A DNA stretch of 64,000 bases. Source: Aspidapion aeneum. Lineage: Eukaryota > Arthropoda > Insecta > Coleoptera > Brentidae. The DNA lies in contig OY755042.1 in assembly GCA_963576565.1 (NCBI GenBank), forward strand, positions 13,680,262 to 13,744,261. Direction: 5' to 3'. Of the stretch, positions 1-9,815 are shown in pieces. The notes below the pieces were generated by a model that was given only the letters and a program-made list of their open reading frames with translations, had not been told where the DNA came from and made no database searches. How positions within the stretch are numbered: position 1 is the stretch's first letter; each line of letters starts with the position of its first letter. Made by a program: the position numbers and the translations under genes.

Positions 1-344
1 TTGAACAATATTCCGCATATTTTACTACTTTAAAATTTAAAAAAAAATTGGATAATCCAAATTCTTTAAAAAAGAAGTGAAATCATAACAAAAACACTTC
101 ATGTAAAAAAAGCCAAGTACGCAAAAATGGAATTCCGTAAAAAGAATTGAGCACAGTGCTAAATTGAACATAAAGAAGTTTTGCTGTAATAGCAAAGTTT
201 TAAAAAAACATTTTCAAACTAGTAAGAACCTTTTATTTTGACATTTGTATTAGAGAACTCGGCTATACTTTTATCTCAATTCTTTTTACGGAATGCCATT
301 TTCGCGTACTTGGCTTTTTTTACATGAAGTGTTTTTCTTATGAT
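1..344 (+). repeat. Helentron-like repeat Y, copy 1 (cut by window start)
   Basis: The right part of a repeat seen three times here (also about 13954-14940 minus and 61609-63102 plus). It carries two long inverted arms, about 85-160 and 273-340, each containing AAAAAGCCAAGTACGC and ATTCCGTAAAAAGAATTGAG-type sequence. The left flank (ttgaacaatattccgcat) also matches copy 3. No coding capacity. The fuller copies show a fixed left end, about 140-bp tandem units and then this inverted-repeat end, an architecture like Helentron-associated or DINE-1-like elements. That class is inference. Confidence 0.6.
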
Positions 345-625
345 TAATACTATTATGAGCCATAAACATAAAAAAGAAACAAATAAATATGGAATCAAAC
401 AACCTCCCTTTTTTAAGAGTCGGTTAAAAAGCCAATTAATTTTCTATTTATCTGTAGGATGTTCCTAAAGCTTTTAGGTTAAAAGGTAAACTGCTGTTAC
501 GTACTTGAACGAAAATAAAAACATGTTCCAGACTACAAGACTGAGATAACACTCAGCTATTAATATTTCAGTTGGCAAATTCGAAAGGCGCTACGTTTCT
601 TTGACTTAAAGTTTATGAGGATATA
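345..625. other. AT-rich gap, nothing recognised
   Basis: Sequence between repeat Y copy 1 and the mariner element. I see no open frame, repeat or structure that I can support. Confidence 0.5.
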
Positions 626-1848
626 CGAGGATGGGATGAAAAGTTTCTGGCCTAACATAGAAGGCAACACCATAGTGACTAAATAATAATTTATTTTTCT
701 ACATAGTCCCCTTGTAAGGTAATACATTTGGCCCAACAATGTTCAACTGATTTGATGCCATCACTGAAGTCTGATTTATCCAACTCGTCAAAATAGGCGT
801 TTGTAGCTGCAATGACTTCTAAATCTGAGGAAACTTTTTTTCCAGCAAGAATTTTTTTTTAGGTTTGGAAACAAATAAAAGTCTGACGGGACTAGGTCTG
901 ACGAACAAGGTGGATGGTTTAACAGTTCAAAGCCTAGTTGATGGATTTTAATCATTACAAGAGCGGACTTGTGGCAAGGTGCATTGTCCTGATAAAACAA
1001 AATTTTCTTTTTTGCCAAACCAGGGCGTTTTTCGCTTATATTCTGCTTGAGCTGGTCCAGTAAGTCTCTGTAGTACTCTGAATTTATTGTTCTTCCTTTT
1101 TCGAGATAATCTATGAGAAGTATCCCTTTACGGTCCCAAAAGACCGTTGCCATGACCTTTCCAGCAGACGTTACTGCCTTTGCCTTCTTTGGAACTGGTT
1201 TGTCATTTGCCGTCCATTGTTTGGACCGAGGTTTGGACTGTTGCTTAGTTTCAGGGGTATAATGATGAACCCATATTACAACAACCGGAACAAATCTACG
1301 CAAAAAGTCCCCTAAATTACGTCTAAACAGTCTAAATTCTCCTCTGAAATGGTTAGGGCAGATGGCTTTCTCATACCTAAAACTTTACATAAAATATGGT
1401 GAACCCGCTCTTTTGATATGCCCACAGCCTCAGCTACCTCTTCCATCCTGCGATCTTTTAGAATTAGTTTGCACCAATTCTTCAGAAGTTGCCATTTTCG
1501 GCCTACCAGAACGCGGAGCATCATCCGTGCTGGTACGACCACGTTTAAAGTCCGATATCCAGGTTTTAAGTGTGGTATAGGAAGGAGCAAATTTCCTAGT
1601 GTGCTTTTATTTCCGTCGGCGATAACCCTTTGATATGAAAATATTTTATCACGGCTCTTACCTCGTTTTTTTCCATCTTTTATAGACTGTATAGACTTTC
1701 AAAATAAGCAGGACACAAACTACTTGACGTAATCACTTTAAACTTCGAGCGTATACTGATCACAAGCAAGGCGACACAAACACGTTGGAACACAAAAGCA
1801 ACTCGGGCCTGCTATATTCTAGGCCGAAAACTTTTCATCCCATCCTCG
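626..1848 (-). mobile_element. mariner transposon, decayed
   Basis: A 1,223-bp element bounded by terminal inverted repeats of about 29 bp that start CGAGGATGGGATGAAAAG and match at 27 of 29 positions, with the expected TA target duplication at 624-625 and 1849-1850. Size, TA target site and the encoded D,D34D transposase place it in the mariner family. It lies downstream of tinman. The inverted repeats are still well preserved, so it could in principle be moved by a transposase supplied elsewhere, although its own gene is broken. Confidence 0.93.
691..1676 (-). pseudogene. mariner transposase pseudogene (D,D34D)
   Basis: Cut-and-paste DNA transposase, broken by frameshifts. It appears to start at the ATG at 1676 (MEKNEVRAVIKYF) and to end at the TAA at 691 after a mariner-type C-terminus (GDYVEK). 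A helix-turn-helix is visible around 1350-1450 (RMEEVAEAVGISKERVHHIL). The catalytic triad is intact in the 788-1303 frame: D in VFWDRKG, D in YQDNAPCH, and a third D in VPSD exactly 34 residues after the second. Breaks lie near 1600, near 1310 and near 810. The total is close to the usual length of about 345 residues. The motifs (HYTPETK, AGKVMATVFWD) resemble irritans/mellifera-type mariners, but the subfamily is my inference. Confidence 0.9.
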
Positions 1849-2736
1849 TAGATGGAAAACTATTAATGAATGCGTTAAGAAAGGATGCGAGTAAGGAGGC
1901 GCGCGAAAACCTTAAAACTAGCAAATCACTAAAAGTCAAGGGCGCATATTTACAAGACAAATTCTTGGGTGCGCTATTAAGTGGTTTAAAACTGCCCCAC
2001 ATCGCTTGGTAATAAATTATACACTTTTAAGTCAACAGTAGTTTACTTCCAATTTGAGTGTGTCACGTCATAAATCGAAGATTGTTGTTTTCATGTTTTT
2101 CACAAACTTTGGCTAATAATAATAACTATCGCTAAATAGGTTTTACAGAAAAAAATTCAAAATCCTTTTTTTTTGCAAGAGAACGCCAATTAATATAGTG
2201 AATAAACAAGCTTTATATCTTAAAAACAAACAAAAGTAAGTATAATTTTTTTTAAAAATACAAAAAAATTGTAACTTTTTTTCCCAAAAAAAATCGAGGA
2301 AGCAAGTTTTAGACTACCCAAATCAATTGATTTTGGATCACTCAATTTTAAGTCGCTACGTGTTTGCCGAGTGTTTGCCTCAAATTTGAGTAAAAACGCC
2401 TGTGTGTCATAAATGCAAGATTGCGATTTTTTTTTCATGTTTTTTCACAAACCTTTAAACCAAAGCTTTACCACATCAACTTTACAGAAAAATTTTATGT
2501 CATGATTAAATCATTTCTATTGCTAACAAAATTTGTTCAGACAAATTGTCGTTTCAATGAGCTTTATATGTAAAAAACTTAAAATGATTGTTATTTTTTA
2601 AATAAATATAAAAATTCAAGATTGAGCAAGAAAGTTTTATCTTGTTGGATAGTTGTGGAAGATTTTTGATACTACCATAGATCGATTGGTGCTGGATCAC
2701 TCAATGTAAAGTCGCAGGGTGTTTGCCTTAAATTTA
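1849..2736. repeat. Degenerate AT-rich direct repeats
   Basis: Several divergent copies of a motif containing 'gtgtgtcataaatgcaagat', 'cacaaac.tt.gg' and 'gctaaa..ggttttacagaaaaa'. The same family recurs at 4060-4730 and 24280-25320. It is non-coding and looks like an old dispersed repeat or decayed satellite. Confidence 0.45.
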
Positions 2737-2984
2737 ACCCGGAGTTGGTACACCTGGGTATGACATACCCGGGATTCAGAAAAACCAACAGAACTTATGA
2801 ATTCGCAGCGCTTCAAGCTTGCCCCTCCACCTATTCTCAAGCAACACTTGCTCTAATCGCCGACCACTAAAAAAAGCGGGTTTAGTATCAATCTGCCTCT
2901 TATGCTAGGAGGTAAGCTTGCGTCAGGCATGTGATACCCGGGTGTACCAGCCGCGTAAAATTTTTTGTAGCAAATTCCCAAAAT

Positions 2985-3470
2985 AATAATTGTGTGTTAT
3001 TAACATTCCCTATTATGTTCAAGGGATTTCAGAAAACATAAGACGAATAGCCAAACACTATAATATAAAAACAGTATTTTCATCGGGAAATTCAATAAGG
3101 AGTTTTGTAACTAAAACAAAACCAGAAAATCCCTCAAATAATAAGAATGCATTAACCAAATCCCGTGTGAGTGTGGTAAATCATATGTAGGTGAAACGAA
3201 ACGCCCTCTTCAGATTAGAGTAAATGAACATCTAAAAAGTACCCAATTAGGGGTATTGAAAAATCCGGTTTAGTGGATCATGCATGGTCAAATGATCACA
3301 GGATTCAGTGCTCAGAAGCTAAAGTATTGCATAAGGAGTAGCATTGTCGAAAACGAAAGTTTACTGAAGTTGCGTTTATAATGCAGAATAAAGAAGTTTT
3401 CAGTCAACCAAGCTCGGACATACCAAACATATGGAAACCAGGCGTCTTAGAATTAAAAAAGGGGGCGTGC
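2985..3470 (+). pseudogene. Penelope-like element, GIY-YIG region fragment
   Basis: Remnant of the C-terminal part of a Penelope-like retroelement protein (reverse transcriptase thumb plus GIY-YIG endonuclease). The frame from 2990 reads PYVQGISENIRRI then HYNIKTVF, the linker typical of these proteins. After a frameshift near 3165 it continues with CGKSYVGETKRPLQIRVNEH, in which the cysteine pair before YVGETKR and the R...EH residues are the usual GIY-YIG context. An in-frame stop lies near 3340, and the tail is recognisable to about 3460 (PNIWKPGVLELKK). Only the end of the gene is present. Decayed. Confidence 0.75.
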
Positions 3471-3520
3471 CGGCACACCTGACTGCACACCAAGTAGTAT
3501 CAGACTAGATTGTTTAGTTT

Positions 3521-3565
3521 ACACTTGAAAACGGCTAAAGGTACTTACTAACCGAAATGTCGTGT
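3521..3565 (+). ncRNA. Decayed hammerhead ribozyme motif after Penelope fragment
   Basis: About 60 bp past the GIY-YIG fragment. ACAC (3521-3524) can pair with GTGT (3562-3565). GAAA (3554-3557) is followed by TGTC, giving a GTC cleavage triplet. The stretch between could form helix II (CGG with CCG). The catalytic CTGANGA box is corrupted to TTGAAAA (3525-3531), so activity is unlikely. Its position matches the place where Penelope-like elements carry hammerhead motifs. Confidence 0.45.
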
Positions 3566-4050
3566 TTAAAATAAATAAAAACTATGGAAGTCCGAAATTT
3601 TGTTTCTATTTAAAAAGTATTTTTTAGTTCTGAGTAAGAATTTCTTTGTTTTTCTTTATAAAAGTACGCCCCTGGATTTTCCTGTTTGAAAATATTTAGT
3701 CAAATATTTTTTGATTTTTTCTATTTTCTTATGTATTATCTTCGAAATAAAATAAAAATGTAGGTTCTAAATTACTTCTAGCATTTTTTACCCTATTTTA
3801 AAAAAAAATATTTTTTATTTTTAGAATAATGCCCTTGTTACCTAAAAATGCATTTTAGTATCTAACGCTACATGACTAATATGTTATATTTATTTTTTTT
3901 GTCAACATAAAAAAAAAACAAAAACTTAAAACACAATCATATTAAAATTTTATGTCTACTGTTAACTTTAAATGTGAAATGGTATTTGGGTATGTCACAC
4001 CCGGGTGGACCATCCATGTTAGGAAAAATAGGTGTACCAACACCGGGTTA

Positions 4051-4740
4051 AGTAGGGGGGCCTGTGTGCGGTCAAAAATCCAAGATATTTTGTTTGCAAG
4101 AAAACACCAATTGTATAAATAAAAGTAGCTTTATACCTTTAAAAACAACCAATCTATTAATTTTTGTTGGGGTAAAAAAAGTTAATTTATAGTAGTTCTA
4201 AAAAAATTTGTATTTTTGTAATTTTTTAGATATAGAGGTATTTTCAAATAAAAATGGAAAAATTTGGATTTAAGAAGTTTTATAGGTCCTCTTAAATCTT
4301 GAATTTTTATAATTTGTTTAAATATTTTAAAAAATATATTTTTTAGTTCTTGAGATAAGTAGCTAAATGAAGAATTATGAACATCTGCTAAACGCGTTTA
4401 CAAAGGTTAGTTTTAGTTTTTAGTCAAGGAAAGATAAAACAAAAAACTTTGCAAGTAAAAGTATTTTGACTTTACGTGAAGTTTACATAGGCAACTTAGA
4501 TTGCCTGAGCTCCTATTAGAAAGACCCCTGTATCTCGGAAACTGGTCATAAGATCGGTTTGTGCTTATAAGAACTTTTACTCAGGAGGGCCAAAATCTAC
4601 AACAAAATTTTGTTAAATTCCGCGTACACCCAAAAACCCATCAAAAGTGTGCGGGGTTCTTTATACCATAACTGCAACATAAACATTTTACAAATTTAGA
4701 GGTACATTGCTAATTTTATTTATATTTTTAGTAGGTACTT
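4051..4740. repeat. Degenerate AT-rich repeats, second block
   Basis: Same family as 1849-2736 (for example 'ggcctgtgtgcggtcaaaaatccaagat'), with no open frame. The block ends near a run of Gs followed by a run of Cs (4760-4790) that could fold back, resembling the GC-rich ends of the hAT miniature elements elsewhere in the window. Confidence 0.35.
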
Positions 4741-4844
4741 ACCAGTAGCGGATACAGGGGGGGGGGGCAGAACGGCCCGCCCCCCCCCTCTTGCTGAAAT
4801 AAAATATAACTTATTTTTTAGTCTAGCAGCATAAATGTATCCAT

Positions 4845-5445
4845 GACGGATCTGACACCTTCCTAGCTAGCCTATTAGCACACTTCAAGTGAAGTCATAA
4901 TAATATATTAGCCTTGAAAACAGTTTTTTTACTACTACTATGTCGGTTTAGAACGTTTTAATATCTCATAAACTAAAGCTCCTACGAAGTTTTTGGTTAT
5001 AACACAAATTATTGAGCCAAATGTAGTCTACTATATTCCGAAAACCACATATTCATGCGATGCTCCGTTTAAAATTTTTTGAAGTGTAAACTTCTTTAGG
5101 CGCGTTTAGCAGTTTTGTGGGTAGTGAATTGGACTGAGCGGTCAGGCTCGGCTATGTAACGCTCATTCGGATGAAATGGGATCGAGTCGACTAAATGTTA
5201 GAAACATTCAGCAAGCGATATTATGATGCAGATGAAGGCCAGTACACAGAAGAGTTCGATTCGGTCCACTTTGCAGAATATGTTGTGGGCCAGTATTATT
5301 AATTTCGCCTTGTCGTCACGACAATATTGCTAGGATAGGTCAACATACACCCAAATAACATATTTTCGGCGTTGTCTTACAAGTTTTTTTCGTGGAAAAC
5401 AATATCTTCTCTAGCCATTGCTGTGCGGGCTAGGAAGGTAAAAAA
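4845..5445 (-). repeat. Repeat Z copy 1, interrupted by repeat W
   Basis: Two pieces (about 4845-5075 and 5314-5445) of a repeat whose fuller copy is at 51963-52460. Ends carry TACCTTCCTAGC in inverted arrangement. Internal landmarks are the 'aaaccgctgaaccaatttt' region and 'ggtcaacatacacccaaataacat'. The middle is replaced by repeat W (5080-5313). Four copies of Z occur in the window. Non-coding, class unassigned. Confidence 0.6.
5080..5313 (+). repeat. Repeat W copy 1 (about 235 bp)
   Basis: Begins GAAGTGTAAACTTCTTTAGG and ends near aatttcgccttg. Other copies are at 28001-28272 and 37541-37767, which extend further to a second GAAGTTTACACTTC motif and a CACACAA tail missing here. A motif GTTCGATTC near 5257 resembles a pol III B box, but no properly spaced A box is seen, so I do not call it a SINE. 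Confidence 0.6.
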
Positions 5446-5807
5446 CAAAAAACATTTGATATTATAAGCACAAAATGTCAAAAATTTCACAAACTATTAA
5501 ATAGGAAGGGAAGCCTTACATGGTTGATTGTTATCAGTATTGCCAACCGGCAACCTGCGAGTTTTGAAATTTTGTGTTATAAAGACGTTTTTAAAAACAC
5601 TTTTCTCTTTAACTTCAGGGTTACCCCAATGTTAGACTTGACCCAGGGCTAGCTAACTCGACGAGTTAACCCTGGATTTATAAACCGGCCCTAAATCAGT
5701 TTAAACCTCGTCGTAAATTCCATGATAGAATCAGGTGCATTTTACTCTTTTTGACGGATTAAATGCAGATATTTTAATTTTCTTGGATATGAACATACTA
5801 AAATATT
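5446..5807. other. No recognised feature
   Basis: AT-rich sequence with short inverted bits (for example around 'gggctagctaactcgacgagttaaccctg', 5645-5675). No coding frame. Confidence 0.4.
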
Positions 5808-5969
5808 AACTACACGTAGATTTAGTGGGAATAAGGACACCTTTTTTCTGGTAAACATACGCTTTAATCCATCGGTAACGTTTCGACAATGGTTTTTGAC
5901 TTTGTCCAATTAAAGCGTATATTTACCAGAACAACAGTGTCCTTATTCCCACTAAATCTACTTGTAGTT
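5808..5969. mobile_element. Hairpin miniature element (162 bp)
   Basis: Left arm AACTACACGTAGATTTAGTG and onward pairs with the right end over about 58 positions with few mismatches, leaving a loop of roughly 45 bp. It is a short inverted-repeat (MITE-type) element without coding capacity. The family is not recognised. Confidence 0.7.
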
Positions 5970-6774
5970 GAATTGCAAAGACGTGATAAATTTAACTAAT
6001 ATTAAAATATATTATAGGACTAGCTGGTCTCTCAAAGAGCAATAAGAGGATTTTAAAGCAGAGAAAAAGAGAAGAAAATCTTAGGTCTCTCATAAGTCTA
6101 TCTGAACTAATTTTAGAGCATTTCTGCGCAAGCCCTATATAAGATAGTTTTTGTTTACTTAAAGCAATCAACAAATCTGGCACTTGGCGCTCTGTGGTTA
6201 GTAATCTGTGCTTGGCACTTTGGCGTGCTTCGAGAATGCATGAGATGAAATAGACTTATGTAAAGTTTATTATACATCTATCTACCTCACAATGTTCGCT
6301 TAAGAAAAAGCTCTGCGTATGGCATGAATGAAATAACACTAATATGGGAAAAGTATTTAATATTTTTTGATAAAGCTTTTGACAATTAGTAAAGAAAAGA
6401 ATTCCTTAGCCCACATTTAAATCCTCAATAAAATGAAATAAACTTCAACCCTCTAAAAACGTACTTAGATGACGTAGTTTCTAGTCATTTTTTGATACGC
6501 AATTGGGCTTAAATGCGCGTTGCATTTAAATCTCTTCTTAAAAGTGCAAAAAAGTTGTTCTCAAAATTTGCAAAACTCTGCCCAATAATGTGTTATTTCC
6601 AAACCTTTACAATTAGATTTTTTTCTGCAAATTTAATATTTTTATTCCAATATAACTCGGCACCGCCTCCATAGACTTAACGGCTTCCGAAAATTTTAAT
6701 TATTTTCTAGTTCCCCTTTATATTAAATACTTTTCCCACAAAATAATGATTCCAAAACGCGCTCATTATATGCC
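5970..6774. other. No recognised feature
   Basis: AT-rich, with no supported gene or repeat structure. Short open frames here do not look like protein. Confidence 0.4.
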
Positions 6775-6837
6775 TAGGGTCACTGCATCCTGGAAGCCTG
6801 GCGTCTGACGCCAGGCTTTCAGGATGCAGTGACCCTA
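6775..6837. repeat. 63-bp near-perfect palindrome
   Basis: Left arm TAGGGTCACTGCATCCTGGA... pairs with the right arm over 31 bp with a single mismatch (G/A) and a one-base loop (T at 6806). Flanks share ATATGCC (6768-6774 and 6839-6845), which suggests an insertion with a short target duplication. It is too short for a transposase-bearing element and may be two transposon ends joined head to head. Confidence 0.8.
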
Positions 6838-6900
6838 TATATGCCATCCGCAGAGCTCCCTCTTAACGTATTGGTCGAAACTCGCTATACAGTCTATATA

Positions 6901-7980
6901 CCTGGTGGGCCAAAAAAACAGGACATTTTTTTTTTCATTTTAACTTTTGAACTATACCATCGATTTTAATGGGACAAACTGCACTTGACAGATAATTAAT
7001 CAGAGTTTTGACTAAATATATTTTTCTGTCCGTCATCTGAAAATCCAAGATGGCGGACGAAATTAAATTGTACCCTTCAAAGATGCTTGTTTATTTATGT
7101 AAATCAGTAAACGAATAAGCAAAATCGGTTCGATGAAAAAAAACGTTTTTGTTTCAACCATTGTTTTGAACATTATATTATGATTGCCTTGCCAATCATG
7201 TCTGCACTTATTTCCTTATAAATTCATTACTACTGAACCGATTTTGATGAAATAAAAAACATCCGAACGAATTTATAAAGAAATGAATGCAGACAGGATT
7301 GGCAATGCAATCGTAGAATCTGTAAAACAATGGTTGAAACAAAAATAGATTTTTTTAAGAACCAATACACCGATTTTACTAGTTTGTACATCTTTGTGTA
7401 AGGGAAAAGTAGTGATTTTCTATAAATTAAAAAAAAACTAAAACATTTTCGGAAACGAAGAATAAGCACGTCATTTTGAAGAATCCAGTACGATTCTGTC
7501 AGCCATCTTCAAGTTTAAGATGAAGTTAAATTTTGATCATGATCTTTAAAAAGCAATTAATTCTCACCAAGTTGTTTTTTATTTCATCAAAATCGGTTTA
7601 GTAGTAATGAATTTATAAGGAAATAAATGCAGACATGATTCCCAAGGCAATCGTATAATATGCAAAACAATGGTTGAAACAAAATTATTTTTTGTTAGAA
7701 CCACCAAACCGATTTTACTTGTTGGTATCCTGTTGCGCGTGGCAAGAATGCAGCTTTTTCACTAATTTAAAAAAATAATTAAAAAGAATAAACGAGCATC
7801 TTTGAAGGGTACATTTTAATTTCGTCCGCCATCTTGGATTTTGAGATGGCGGACAAAAATATATATTTAGTCAAAACTCTGATTAATTCTCTATCAAGTA
7901 CAGTTTTTCCCATTTAAATGGTTTATATAGTTCAAAAGTTATAATGAAAAAAATTTGCCGGTTTTTTTTGGCTCACCCGG
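6901..7980. mobile_element. Foldback element with TA target site (1,080 bp)
   Basis: Ends CC(T/G)GGTG(G/A)GCCAAAAAAA in inverted orientation, flanked by TA at 6899-6900 and 7981-7982. The arms are long (about 200 bp each, including 'aagatggcggac'). The inner part is itself partly inverted: 'cttataaattcattactactg' near 7215 and its complement near 7605. No transposase. The TA target suggests a Tc1/mariner-mobilised non-autonomous element. Confidence 0.75.
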
Positions 7981-8659
7981 TATTTAGTCACATTACTGAG
8001 ATAAATCGATCGAAACGTTACCAAATCAAGTGGTTGGGAAAATAAGGTTCAGTTCTTTGGTCGGTTAGTAGGATTGTATTTTACAACCAGTTTTTTGTCA
8101 AGCTGGAAAAAAAAAGAAAATCTTAACATTTCTTAAAAATTTATATATTTACAATTAGGTACTTAAATAATACATTGAGGTAATATTTTTTACTTTGTAC
8201 ATAAATAAAAATAATTTGGCTTTCATCGAGATACTGAAAAACTCTTGAACATATTAGACCCTAAAAACTACTTAACTAGAAACATAAAGGAGAAATGCAC
8301 TAAATAGCGGTTATACCGAGGGGATGTGGGCTAATACATTTTTTTAAGGTTAATAAAATACATCATTCATATTTCGGTTTGATTGGCCTATGCATCAAAG
8401 GCCATCTAGCCACATTCTGCAACTTAATTTCTGATTTGGACAATCACAACACACTCACATTCATACACATATAGACCCCATGGTAGGCAATTTTCTTTTC
8501 TCATGGAGGATTTAATTTTGCCTGATGCTCTTTGTCGAAAACAGGGGTCTTTATCGTGCTAGCCTACGCTCTTAACACGGGACCACCGGCTTAACGTGAC
8601 TTTCGAACCAAGGTCTTGTATTCATCATCAACTTTGGCTACTTCGTTTATGCCCTACTT
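7981..8659. other. No recognised feature
   Basis: AT-rich stretch with no supported gene. The part around 8400-8640 is less AT-rich but I cannot assign it. Confidence 0.35.
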
Positions 8660-9815
8660 CTTTTTTTTCTGTATGGTATTTTTAATTTCTTTTATCACCC
8701 CTAAAATGTGCCGCCTAAAGCGAAACACCCTGTCACCCCCTATTTAAGCCAATTTCTATATGTACAGGGTTTTCCCTTATATTTGTACACCATATCTAAA
8801 ACGTTTATTTGAATAGATATCAAAATACGATAAATACAAACATTTCATAATTTTTTACGAAGTTTAAGAGTTTTAGGGTCGGAATGTAATTTTGATCTAA
8901 ATGTCAATATTGGACAGGTTGATGGTTTTTTTTTTTAAATTGAACACCCTATATATTATTTTAGATTTTTATAGATCTTTTCCTCCTGATTTCAATGTGT
9001 GATGGGATTATTTCGAGAAAGTTTTAAAAATTATATTGATACCCTTTAAAACATCAAGGCAATCATGAAAAACCCAATCGCATTGACATAAAAAGTGATG
9101 CTGATGATTTTGTAAGATATATAATTAATTAATATTTATTATCCCTGGTGATTCTGCGCAGTAACTTGTGGCGACGCAAGCCAGTAAAAACAAAAATAAA
9201 TACTTGATTTTTAATACAATTTTAAATAATTCTTATACATTTTCTGTAAATAGATTGATAGATAGAGTGTGCAGAATTTCCATTAAGTTCGACGAATGTC
9301 TGTTCTATTTTCTCTTGTAGAATTTGAAGTGTTTTCGAGCCTGTTAGAAATCTCAATGGAAATTCATTCACAGAAAATATATTAGAATTATTGAAAGTTG
9401 TATTAATAATCAAGGAGGCTATGTCGAAAATTATCAATGAAGTATTAGATATTTATTTTTTTCTAAAAACAAATGTATTATTTTTTGCTTTTACTGGTTT
9501 GCGGCGCCACACATTATTGCGCAAAATTTTTAAAACTTTTAAGCGCTTGGGTCAAATTTTGACATTTAGAAAAAAAATTACATTCTGACCCTAAGAATCT
9601 TAAACTTCGTAAAAAATTATGAAACTCTTTTATTTATAATATTTTGATTTCTATTCAAATAAACGTGTAAGATAGGGTGTAAAAATATACGGGAAAGCCC
9701 TGTACATATATCAGCAGCTTAACTAGGGGGTGTTAAGGTGCTTCACTTTAGGCGGCACTTTTTGGGGGCGATAAATCTCAAAAAGAAATTAAATTTAAAA
9801 TACAGAGCGATAAAA
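8660..9815. mobile_element. Long inverted-repeat element (about 1.16 kb)
   Basis: Arms of about 250 bp (roughly 8660-8920 and 9560-9815) are inverted copies. Both contain AATTTCTTTT, GTGCCGCCTAAAG, TGTACAGGG(T/C)TTTCCC and TTTTTTACGAAGTTTAAG in mirror order. The centre shows no convincing protein. It is a non-autonomous foldback-type element. I could not fix exact ends or a target duplication. Confidence 0.65.

Larger units (their letters stand above)
2737..4050. mobile_element. Composite repeat with CCCGGGT-type inverted ends
   Basis: The block opens with TTAACCCGGAGTTGGTACAC and closes with its near reverse complement (GTGTACCAACACCGGGTTAA at the 4020-4050 end). Copies of a CACACCCGGGTG/TACCCGGG motif occur near 2765, 2930 and 3990. 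A Penelope-type coding fragment lies inside. Either the ends belong to a small inverted-repeat element that received a Penelope insertion, or two short elements flank the fragment. Confidence 0.5.

Noticed and set aside
5080..5313. Repeat W as a tRNA-derived SINE
   Set aside because: A B-box-like GTTCGATTC exists but no A box at proper spacing, and the ends are inverted rather than tRNA-like.
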